Below are positions 9,901 to 19,515 of a DNA stretch of 36,338 nt, in pieces. The notes under the pieces were generated by a model that did no database searches, was not told where the DNA came from, and saw nothing but the letters and a program-made list of their open reading frames with translations. Position 1 is the first letter of the stretch, and the number at the start of each line of letters is the position of its first letter. The DNA comes from Tieghemiomyces parasiticus (lineage: Eukaryota > Kickxellomycota > Dimargaritomycetes > Dimargaritales > Dimargaritaceae). Location of the stretch: positions 1 to 36,338 of the forward strand of contig JANBPT010000428.1 of assembly GCA_027575765.1 (NCBI GenBank), written 5' to 3'. The position numbers and the translations under genes are program-made.

Positions 9901-11344
9901 GGAGTAGCTGTCTGTCCATCCTCCAGAGTGATTTCCAGAGTGCTGTAGGTGGTAGTGTTGCGCAAGATATTAGCTTACCAGTGTAGTGAATGCAGAGGGT
10001 GGGATTGGCAATTCTTGCCATCGACTTTGGGAGGCCCAAGAGTAACAGTGTGCCAACACAAGGTGAAAAGCCGTCCACAATACCTTGGAGATCCTCCACC
10101 CAGTGTCATTGGTTACATTAGGGTGGGGGTGGTGCCCATAAACCACACCTGGCACCTGCTGCTCCATTGCCCATCCTTCAACTACACCATCCTCTCTTCC
10201 CTGGCCTTTTACCACATGATCATTACCCCCAAAACACTGGCAGTATATATCTGGCCGTCAAAAGCAGTGACGTAAGTCTTTTGATAGCCTACAAAGCCCA
10301 CGCTTCCCCCGACCTAAATGTCGTTTATTTAAAATTGCGGCCATTATTCTATACTGACTGGTGAGCCCTCTCTCCAGTTATCAAGGCAGGGTCTAAGGTC
10401 ATCTAATTAAATCACAGTGAGCTCCGATTTCCGGGTGTCCACAACAGCCTCCAGCGTTGTCCATTTCTTACCGCGCAGCCGCCATTTGACACCCCTGGAC
10501 GGCCGGAAGTTGCAGTGAGGGTGCAGATCAGAGCCATAGAGAGGGGCCAAAGGAAGTTTGAATCTAGCGCTAGAAATGCAGGTCTGGGAGCTGCAATGCA
10601 ATGTGGCGGTGAATTATGATGTTAGAGCTGCGGAGGGTGATGGCCCAGGTTTCCATGTGCCTTTGCCCAGGCTAGGAGCATGAGCCTTTGCCTGTACGTT
10701 ACATAGGGTTTTGTGGGGACCTTGAAACCAGGGTGATTTGGCACCCAGGTGTAACAGGTCACACCTGGTGATAAAAAAAAAGGTCAGCATCACCCTGGGT
10801 GTGGTATGGCCTCAGTGGGTCTCAGTTGGGTCAGGGCCAGCAGGTGGATCATAAAGGTACACCCAGATCTCAGCACCCGTGATAATGGAGTCCAGCTGGT
10901 AGTCACTGGCCTCACTGAACTCCCCCAGGGATTTGGTGGGCAAAGCATACCTACCGGTGGTACTGGTCATCAGTGAGATCATGGGGGACTCAACGGTTGA
11001 AGTAGCTGTGCAACCCCAGGTTCCTGTGCAGGACATTGCACCTGGTACCAGGGGAAGTGTGGCAGACAACGGCTAATTGCCCAGCAGTCAGTTGAGAGTG
11101 AACTTCTTCCCAAAAAAAAGTTCCATACTTATTGAATTTACCGAAGAAGGACTCATGCACGTCACGGTATATCTATTACAGCCAATGAATACCACTCTGT
11201 ATGTTTATATGTTACCCCTTTATCCAGTCGTCTGTGCATCACTTGACTTGAACAATGGCCAAACTTTCCGCACCGTAGAGCGAACTTCCGCTGGCACCTT
11301 ATTTACACTTCTGTACACTTTCACCAAGCCACAAACCGGCAAGG
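9901..11344. other. Spacer between the two cassettes, no supported gene
   Basis: At 10131-10151 the sequence GGTGGTGCCCATAAACCAC matches the reverse complement of the right end of the MITE-like repeat at 13134-13540, so a fragment of that repeat lies here. Small ORFs (for example 10812-11069, minus) show no recognisable domain. Confidence 0.35.
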
Positions 11345-11520
11345 ATTTCGGATAAAAGAGCCTGCCCGCCACAAATAAGGACCTTCGTTGGTATCAATAT
11401 AATATCATCTGCACACCGACTTGCACCTTATTTATTGCTACTGAAGGAGTATTGCTTACCCCTACCACCAATGCTTAAACAAGGCACCAAATCCTTCCCT
11501 AGCCAGACGACCTTGCTCAA

Positions 11521-11697
11521 TTACCAAAGGCGGAAATCAAGGCTCGCTATTCCATCACGTGATGGTTCTAACAGTAGGAGGGTGGGTCGTTTACCTTTTT
11601 TGTTCGTGAACTTGTTTGGCAAAGGGGCAGCCACTCCTATGGAAGAAATACACAGCTCGAGAGAGAGGAGCACCGTTGTGAATAGCTGGAACTTCAT
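11521..11697 (-). CDS. Predicted small secreted protein, 58 aa (copy 2)
   Basis: The first ATG of the frame is at 11697. Residues 1-24 form a signal peptide ('TTVLLSLELCISSIGVAA') with likely cleavage before or after Ala-Pro. The mature part is basic ('NKKGKRP'), followed by a short hydrophobic Leu run and an acidic/basic tail ending 'LDFRLW'. It aligns with the 56-residue ORF at 8976-9146, with conservation strongest in the signal peptide. A TATAAATA is at 11915..11908. The sequence AGGTAAAC within the Lys-Gly-Lys codons could be a 5' splice site, so the C-terminal part is uncertain. No known family is recognised. Confidence 0.45.
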   Translation of the reverse strand: MKFQLFTTVLLSLELCISSIGVAAPLPNKFTNKKGKRPTLLLLEPSRDGIASLDFRLW

Positions 11698-11907
11698 ACT
11701 GTATAGAGAGAAACGCAACACATAGGAGCCTGTACTAGATTAAGATACTGTGTCGAAATAGTGTTGATGCGGGCGTACAGTATAGGTGATGGATGCGAAA
11801 TAGGCAGCTAATAACCCGAAATGCACTACCGAATGAGCAAAAAAAGTGAGAGTGGAAGTATTAAGGTCTTGCTTGTGATGTTTTGGGAAGCGCATTTCAT
11901 TACCGTG

Positions 11908-11915
11908 TATTTATA
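11908..11915 (-). promoter_or_regulatory. TATA box upstream of small secreted-protein ORF 2
   Basis: The minus strand reads TATAAATA, 218 bp upstream of ATG 11697, matching the position in the sister cassette. Confidence 0.45.
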
Positions 11916-12445
11916 TGGGGAGTACAGGGCGGCCGAAGTATATGCAGTGTGGCAATCGTCACTCCCAACAAGTCTAGCCAGACCTCTTTTTCCGTTCCTA
12001 TTATGTACGGCATGACATATACCACACCTGGTACAAAATGAGGTCTATTCAATTCGAACAGTCTCCGGGGGCCTTACAATATCCAAGTAACACGATCGCC
12101 ACAGGATCTGGGGTTAATCGGGAAAGTGCAAGGATCTCCTTCGCTTGAGTTAGGGGCCTAGAGTAAAGATCGAGATTACCACAATTGATGACCCAACTTG
12201 TGAACGAGCATGTAGGGCTAACATAATCCTTGGCGAACCACCTTGCGACCAGGCTCATTAAATATCATCGGATCGGTCGTTTATGTGTTTCTCAAATTCA
12301 AATCCCGCAGTTTCAGACAAGCGATGAATTCGCGGTAATCGGTCCGGACGATGAGTAAACTTAGCAGCAAGTGAAATGAATTAGCAGGTGACATTCGGCC
12401 TATATCTATGTGCCCAAAGTGGACGACTCTTGGTAACGCCTGCCA

Positions 12446-13133
12446 TTGAAGCGATTATATGCCAATTATTCAAGGTATATTCCATTACGTATTGGACAGT
12501 AGGATAGGAGAGGGCCAACCCCAAGGAATAACCAACGCTTGCTTCAATCGATGATCCGCTGAAAGTCCTCTGGGCCAAGGGCTAACGCTGATATGCTGGT
12601 GGAGAGGGTGATGCGATTTGCCCACTTCGCCGTGAAGATCTTAAAGAATGGGTGCTTGTGTGTCGATGGCCCGACTGATAAGGGTTGTGAGGATTGGTGG
12701 GCTACTGTGGAAGGATTGCATGACCTAACCTCCCACAGCCCTCTTCCTCAGCTGAACATCATCCGACTCTCAACGGCTATTGTCTATCGCCTTTTTCGGT
12801 GCCCACTGGCGGGCAGAAGAACTCCACTCTGTCCGCCCCGTCTTTAGTAAAATAGTTTACCATAATTTTTACCAAACAACGAGGTCCAATAGTGCGCTCC
12901 AGACGCATGGCAACGGTACTGATACATTTGCGTACTCCTAGTCTCTTGTCTGGGATAACCTATGGGATTAATTGTGTGTTAAAGACCTAATGACCATGTG
13001 CAACTATAAGGGATATCCTGTTTACTGATAATTGCCGACGGCTACTTATATGAAATTACTGGAAAGTTCATGACCCCCAGAGCTAAACGATGGACATGAT
13101 CATTTTTACCTATTTATCATGTCGACTTCTGAA
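12446..13133. other. Spacer without a supported gene
   Basis: A plus-strand ORF (12593-12847) has no recognisable motif. No RNA gene or repeat is seen up to the MITE-like element. Confidence 0.35.
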
Positions 13134-13540
13134 GCCCCATTGTGGTGCCCATCAATGGGGTCTGGCACCCACTGGACAAGTAGACAGGCTGGGTGGGTTT
13201 ATTGGAGAGGTAAAAGGCCACCCAGTGGTGGCAAGTGCTACACACTGTTCAGCAATACAAGGAATTAAATGACAAAAAACGGAGAGCGAGTTCATTGAGG
13301 CAACCTCGGAGGTTCAAATAGCGAGTTTGGGTTGTCAGGATTCATGGTTTCGGAAGTAGTTCTGGAAGTTAAATGGCTTCGTGAGTTCGTAGGTTGGCAG
13401 CGTGAATTTGGGAGAGGTTGCATGGAAGGTACCTGTAGTACGGGCAGCTGGTTGCAGTGTGGTGTGCTGGTGTCGGAGATGCTTTGGGTGGTGTAGGCAC
13501 GCATTAGCCCCAGTATGGTTTATAGGCACCGCAATGGGGT
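13134..13540 (+). repeat. MITE-like repeat, 407 bp, left copy
   Basis: The ends form an imperfect 19-bp inverted repeat: GCCCCATTGTGGTGCCCAT at 13134-13152 against 13522-13540 (16 of 19 match). Near the left end CCCCATTG and CAATGGGG form an 8-bp hairpin stem. The part from about 13212 to 13533 is related, in the same orientation, to 32726-32996 (shared GGCCACCC, GGTGGCAAGTGC, GGTGTAGGCA, GCATTAGCC, ATAGGCACC). No coding capacity is supported, so it is probably a non-autonomous element. Confidence 0.5.
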
Positions 13541-13736
13541 GCTCATTCGCAGTGTCTATTTCAGGTAAGTATCCTGATCAATGATCTTTAAAAATTTGAC
13601 AGCTGATATTTGTCACATTGGACCCCCAACTCACAAACAATATATCGCAGGTATGCTACTACATCAATCTACATTTCTATATAGAAAACCAAGTACTCCT
13701 GTTCAGTGCACAAACGGTACTCCGGTGCGGACGGGA

Positions 13737-15682
13737 CTACTCGATACGTTCGTGGGGGAGGTAGGTCCGTTCGGGGTAGAATACATAGTCGAGGGGGTAG
13801 TTGCCCAGGTTTTCAAGGTCCGACGTATACCTATATCGGTTCCAAGGAAAGTAGGTCAGATAGTACTACGGGTTAGTAGTCGTCCTTACTAACATCACTG
13901 GCCGCCTGCTGTCTTAAGCTCACGTCAGTCGATACCAACATGCTCACACTAAGGATCACTTACACGTCCGCGAAGGAAATAACCTTATGGGCAAAATACG
14001 ACGGGTTCTGGTGGGCGCGAAAGACCGACCCGAATTGTCGGTTGAACGGGACCATGGATTCGCGACGCACCTGGCGGCGTTCGTCCCGCCAGGACTCGAG
14101 CATGGCCTGGTATCCGCGGTACTGGTCATTGTCGTGATCAAGTCGCATGATCGCCGACTGGGCCTGGCCGAGCAACTGCTCAAGGCGGACCATCCATAGG
14201 CGGATTCGGCGGTACTCCTCGGTCTTTTGGATCTCAATCTCACGGGTCAGTTCCTCAATGATGGCTCCAGTCTTCCACCCCTGCTGGAGGGTCGGATCGC
14301 GCAGATCTGAAAATACGTGGTCGCCAATGTACATGACACGGTGGCCCGACCACCCGGTAAATCGGCTAAACAAGGCGAGGTTTCCACCCTGGTATACCTC
14401 GCCGGGTTTCAGCTCGTCCACGTAGGACCAGGCGGCAGCGCTGCCGTGGCGAGAAAATCGGGTTTCGAGGCGCCGGAAGGGTCGCTTGGAGTTGTAGAAA
14501 CCTGGTTTCCCGGCTGACACGATCACCACATCGAACAAGTCGATCCACCGGTCCATCCCGGTGACCACGGTGAGGCCCTTGTCGACAAACTCGAAGCTGC
14601 TGTTGGTGAGCAAAAAGGTCTTCTTTCCGCTACCACGTAGCCGCTCTAGGTAGTGCACAATCCGCGGGTTGGGCGCCAGATAGTCCTCAATCCGCTCCAT
14701 GATGCGCTGATGTAGTGGACCGGGTCCCACCCCACCGTGTCCGTGCAAAACCTGGGCCATGCCACGGACGTCGTCGGCGAGACAGCGCGGGTGGAACGGG
14801 ATATGATGGTCCATAAAATACTGCACTACATCAGCCAGTAGGCAGGCCTCGGGAAGGCTGAACAGATCATTGAGATGGTGCAGATTGTTACGGATGTAGT
14901 CTGGCGCCACGTGCTTTCCTCGGTGGCGGTCCAGCACCGTTTCGGGCCGCCGGATGGTCTCCCGGCCGTAGTGCACGCCATCCACCTGGATGTTGTGGTA
15001 GGCGTCCAGCTTGAACAGCCAGCCGGTCTCGAAGTCGTAGTGCAGGCCGCGGATGGCGAAGGTGGGGTCGTACTGCAAGGACCGCATGCCTAGCGGATAG
15101 CCCAGCTTGTTGATGAGCATATCCCGCAACATGGTATAGATGGTGACGGGCAGCATGGCAGTGTAGTTAGCCAGGGTGTAGTCGTAATCAAAGCCGTAGA
15201 CTGAAACTCGGTTGAGTAGGATTTCGTTGTTGGCGAACCTGGCGGTCGTTGGGAAGCAAAAAGGTGGGGTGGGTGGGAATTGAGAGGTTGAATGGTTTAG
15301 CTGGCTAGCGGGGCAGGTCTTATGGGTAGGTTTACCGGGCTACGAGGGCTTCTAGCTTCATTATATAGCCAACTTACACTTCGTCAGGCCGTACGTGTGC
15401 ATCAATGAGTTGAGAGACGGCTTGCAGGTTGTCCTCGCGCTGGACGGGCCGCCGATGCACCTGGGACCGCTCCTGTTCAAACTTGGCCCGGTAGTACTGC
15501 GTCAGGTAGCTCAGCTCGATAGCCGAAGACAGGGCCCGCCGAGCAGGTGCGGCCGGCCCGTCGGGCACCCATGTAGCCCGGGAAGCTGGACCGAAGGAGA
15601 CAGGGCGTTGCAAGCCTGAAGGACGGTGAAATCGGCCAGCCGAGCGGATGTGGCCCAGGAGGCCAGTGAGACGACGGTCCAT
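13737..15682 (-). CDS. NT5DC-family HAD 5'-nucleotidase-like protein, 557 aa, 3 exons
   Basis: Exons are 15682..15378, 15238..13964 and 13830..13737; introns of 139 and 133 bp have GTAAGT donors. The splices restore the family sequence: exon 2 opens with 'FANNEILLNRVSVYGFDYDYT', whose Asp119-x-Asp121 is HAD motif I, and the short last exon supplies the conserved tail 'YPLDYVFY'. Thr313-Asn-Ser is motif II, the Lys in 'SAGKPGF' (346) motif III, and 'YIGDHVFSD' (Asp408, Asp413) motif IV. The family hydrolyses nucleoside monophosphates, although NT5DC2/3-type members have poorly defined substrates. The N terminus is Arg-rich and free of acidic residues after Asp2 for about 40 residues, which suggests mitochondrial import. 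It is divergent from the HemW gene. No clear poly(A) signal is seen. Confidence 0.88.
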
Positions 15683-16545
15683 GGAAAATTGTGGGCGGTC
15701 ACGAACGAATGGCAGTCGGAAGTGGGCGACAGGGCGGTTCGGGAGACCACGAACGAATGGGGTAGGTACTGAAGGGAAGAGGGATGATGAAGGCCCTAAC
15801 GGAGTTTTAGTATACCAAGGCCAGTTGAAGGGTGGCTAAGCAGGGCAAGGCTGTCTAAGGGCCCCGTTAGCGAGGTGGCACTGCCAGGGTCAGTTGGTCC
15901 TCCGAGGTGAAACGAACCTCAGGGGCTAACCGGCCCCGTGGTTACGCGGCAGAATTCCTTGACCCACTGTGGTGCCTGCGTGGGTTAAACTTCGGCCAAA
16001 CTCGACGGTCATCTATGCACCATCACTTACCTCTCCAATCGTTCCGTATGTTAAGAAGCAAGCGAGAATCCAAGTGAAAAGCTACAGAGTGAGTACCCCT
16101 GTGGACCTGGGACTGCCCAGGACAGGGGAAAGCGTGCAGGCCGTCGTTCTGCACTTTATTTGCACAAACTTTACCCCTCTGAATGCTATAATACCCCACC
16201 CTACACTCTCGATTATCGTTTTAATTGGGGATGACGTACAAGCTAGATATATGCCCATACCACCTGCCTACTCTCGACCAGAGAAGCCGTTGGACACTCG
16301 CATACAGTCGAACATATGAGGTCGTGGCCCGACAGCATCATCGTCGTGAATATCACATTGTGTGCGGATAGTCGGCAGTTTAATAATAACAATAACTAAT
16401 AAACCAACGAATAAGGTAGAGGGCCCCGCGCGTGAAGACGGTGAAAGTTGAAGGTAAGCCATTTACCAGGATTCCAAAGGATCCAACCTCGCATTACGAC
16501 TCCTCACGGTCCTCATTCAGATCCGCCTCATTCACAATATTTCGC
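15683..16545. promoter_or_regulatory. Divergent intergenic region between the NT5DC-like and HemW genes
   Basis: About 860 bp separates the two start codons. It must hold both promoters unless one gene has an upstream exon. An A/T-rich tract (TAATAATAACAATAACTAA) lies at 16381-16399, about 150 bp before the HemW ATG. A small hairpin GAGGT/ACCTC is at about 15904-15920. No protein-coding frame is supported. Confidence 0.3.
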
Positions 16546-18285
16546 ATGTGCTGGCCTAGGTGGGGTAGCAATGGCAGGGCTGCCATCCGGTGGACCCCGG
16601 TGCACGATCGGACCGTACGTTTGCCAACCTGGTTGCGACCAACCTCTTTGTACCGCAATTACACAACATCCAGCGCCCCGGCACGGCCTCCGCTGGCCGT
16701 TTACGTGCACTGGCCCTACTGTGAGAGTAAATGCACCTACTGTGACTTTAACAAGTACGTTGACCCGGCCGTGGACCACAAACGTATGAGCCAGGCCCTG
16801 GAAACCGAACTGGCCACCAGCCTGGCCCCGGAACGCGGCCGACAGATCCGGAGTGTCTACTTTGGCGGGGGGACGCCCAGTCTAGCTCGCCCGGCCACGC
16901 TAGCCCGAGTTCTAGAAGTGGTCCGCCGGTATTGCCAACTCCCCACCGGCAAGGACGGCGAGTCAGTCGAAGTGACCCTCGAGGCTAACCCCACATCGTT
17001 GGAGGTGGCCAAGCTACGCGATTTTCAGGCCATTGGGATCAATCGACTCTCGCTGGGCGTCCAGTCCCTTGACGACCGCGCGCTGTCAACCCTCCTAGGT
17101 CGCAACCATTCGGCGGCCGACGCTCTCCGTGCCCTCGGTCAGGCTCAGCGGTGGTTCCCCGGCCGCACCACGTTTGATCTCATCTACGGTCGTCCCGGCC
17201 AGACCCTCAACGAATGGCGCCAAGAGCTACGCACGGCCCTCGCATGCACCGAGACCACTCCGCACGTGTCGCTCTACGAACTGACGTGGAAACGCGGGAC
17301 CCCTCTCTACCGCGACCTCGAGGCCGGCCGGTACCGGCGACCCGATCCCGACCTGCTCTCGGATATGTACGAGACCACCGTGGCCATCTGTGCTGAACAC
17401 GGACTCCAGCAGTATGAGGTATCCAATTTCGCCCGGATAATCCCGTCCCAGACACACAGCGCCTTCGGCTCCAAAGGGCCAGTCCCGCCCATCCTAGAGG
17501 TACCGGAGACTCTCCGCTCGTTGCCGTCCCAGAGCTTGCACAACTCGGCCTACTGGCGCGGTCTCGATTACATCGGAGTCGGCCCTGGCGCCCACGGTCG
17601 CATCACTGACCCGGTCACTGGGGTCCGGCGACGTACCTACCGTATCCCGCACCCACCGGCCTGGCAAGCGCAGTGTGAAACCGACGGCCACGGGTTACGG
17701 CGTACTATGGACCTCGGCCCCCGGGAGACCCTCGAAGAGCTATTCATGTTTAGCCTCCGTATGCGGGAGGGCCTCCCAGAGACGCGCTTTCACCGACACA
17801 CCGCCGCTGAGGCGGGCGTCGCCGGGGGTATTAGGCAGGTAAGTGCCGGCCGTCGCTCTAGAAAAATGTGTACCTGTAGAAGCCTGGTTGGATAATACTG
17901 ATCCCTGACCGCCTTCCGATCTACCTAATCACATATCATTGACGCTCGGCTGATTAGAACTCCACACCCCATCCTCCCTCCGCCCCCGTCGGACAACTCC
18001 GGCTGGGCCATCTGTGCCAATCGGCATACTAACCCACATCCCATATCCATCCTCCTGCAATGATTCTTATATCTACCGTCTCAGTTCGTTAATGGCGAAC
18101 AGCTAGAACTACTACTGGCGAGCGGCCATCTAGAATGGGTTGAAGCACCCTTCGTCGACGATGTCGGCCACTGCACCTCAGGGTCACTCCGGCGGTGGCA
18201 GGAACTACCCACGAGTATGGTGCTGAGACCCACCACCAAAGGTCTCCCCGTGATTGACAGCATCATCCCGCGGTTAATTGCCTAG
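16546..18285 (+). CDS. Radical SAM HemW/RSAD1-type mitochondrial protein, 497 aa, 2 exons
   Basis: Exons are 16546-17838 and 18085-18285, with a 246-bp intron (GTAAGT donor, phase 0). The radical SAM cluster motif CX3CX2C is Cys59, Cys63 and Cys66 ('PYCESKCTYCDF'). 'FGGGTPS' (106-112) is the SAM-binding glycine motif, followed by 'FDLIYGRPGQT' (from 210), 'YEVSNFA' and 'YIGVGPGAHG'; the second exon supplies the HemW C terminus 'KGLPVIDSIIP'. HemW proteins resemble oxygen-independent coproporphyrinogen III oxidase but act as haem-binding chaperones that deliver haem to respiratory enzymes. I start at ATG 16546 because the codons upstream lack an ATG; the first 48 residues are Arg/Ser/Thr-rich and look like a mitochondrial presequence. 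About 35 extra residues sit between 'YEVSNFA' and 'HNSAYWRG'. Confidence 0.9.
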
Positions 18286-19308
18286 CACTGAGATGACGGC
18301 AGGAACGCTTGCGCAGAGAGGGGGGGGCGAATAGAGTGTGTGGCTTACTTTCCAAATTACATGCAAGAGGGGCCACCCGCTCCCCTCCCCTCTGTTCTAA
18401 CGGCTTTTCTACTCTAGAAATAGCCGACATCACACCGCTATTGGAGTTAATAGCGCGAATTACCCATCCGGGTTGCCTCGGGTTGGCGGCAAAGGTCCGA
18501 TAATACCAAACCACTCCCCACCCCTGGCTCCGACAATCCACCTGCTTAGCGCTGACAGCTTGGGTAGATCATACCGGCGAACTGTCTGGCAACCTGTCAA
18601 GGAACGCGGGGGATGGCAAGCGTAACCGCCTGCAGTATCATTTCGTACCTACACTGGCCCGGCTGGGCTCTTTGATACCCTCCTCGCCGGCCAGTTTCGG
18701 TAGGAGGGTTACTGTTTGTGCGTCATACCCAACAGATATCAACGCAGCGTTGCGAATACATTAATACATATCAGGATATCGACCCCAGGTTGCCCCTATA
18801 GTTGAACCAAGGACCCCCACCGAAGGTTAGTGAACGGTAGTTAAGCCTCGCTACGCTGACATTGCGTCTGTGAGGACCCAAATGGGGCGTACTAAGCTAA
18901 GCTTGGTCAGTAAATAGGAAGATGCGTTGCGATGAACAAAGGCCAGGTCATGCCACCGGGGCGGCAAAGAAGGCATCTAATACAGCCCCACGTAACTTCC
19001 ACATTCGATGTGCAGGATGTTTACAACAAAAATTATATCGGTGAGGGTGGTTTATTTTGTAGGTCAATGTTCATTACATTACATGGTGGCATTTAAAAAG
19101 GGCGGGAAAGGCGGATAATGAGGTAGCTGTAGGATCCCTGAAGTGTCAAATATGGTCACAGTGGCTGGGCAATACTGGCCCACTAACGGATAGTATGGGG
19201 GTCGAGGCGGTCGGCGCACCTTGTTCAAGAGCGCAAGAATGGTGCAAGTCAACACCACACCAGTGGCGGCCGGCCTGGTGGGTTACGTGGCGGTTCACGG
19301 GGTACCCA
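18286..19308. other. Intergenic, no supported gene
   Basis: No ORF above about 90 codons shows a recognisable motif. No RNA gene or repeat is evident. Confidence 0.35.
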
Positions 19309-19515
19309 TTACATATTGAAATGCAGCTGCAGCCAAATGGAGCCGCCAACTCTGTTTTCTGTAGCAGCAAAGTTATTTCCGGAGTCGAGCGTCTTCAGTA
19401 TGGCGGGAGTGGAGTCGTCGGACGTATTGTCATCGGAATTAGTGGGCCGGGCGGTGGCAACCGCCAGAAAAGCAGCAAAGGCCGAAATGATGACAAGATT
19501 CCGTAGGCAAACCAT
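19309..19515 (-). CDS. Predicted small secreted protein, 68 aa
   Basis: ATG at 19515. Residues 1-22 form a clear signal peptide ('LVIISAFAAFLAVATA') with likely cleavage at Ala-Thr-Ala before Arg23. The mature part starts with an acidic Ser/Asp/Thr/Asn-rich stretch (24-37) and ends in 'WLQLHFNM'. A TATAAA lies 191 bp upstream (19706..19701). It is not obviously homologous to the two cassette ORFs beyond the general plan. It may be the first exon of a longer gene, since a GT follows the Met codon at the end of the frame (ATGTAATG). Family unknown. Confidence 0.4.
   Translation of the reverse strand: MVCLRNLVIISAFAAFLAVATARPTNSDDNTSDDSTPAILKTLDSGNNFAATENRVGGSIWLQLHFNM

Larger units (their letters stand above)
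11345..12445. repeat. Duplicated cassette, copy 2
   Basis: Partner of 8735-9900; the shared landmarks are listed there. The constant offset of the landmarks shows colinearity with only small indels. Confidence 0.55.

Noticed and set aside
10131..10230. A plus-strand reading similar to the C terminus of a LINE reverse transcriptase ('HLLLHCPSF')
   Set aside because: The start of this stretch matches the end of the MITE-like repeat, whose other copies give a related non-RT peptide, so the likeness is probably chance.
16432..16545. Upstream extension of the HemW frame
   Set aside because: It would need a GTG start. The first ATG at 16546 gives a good mitochondrial presequence.
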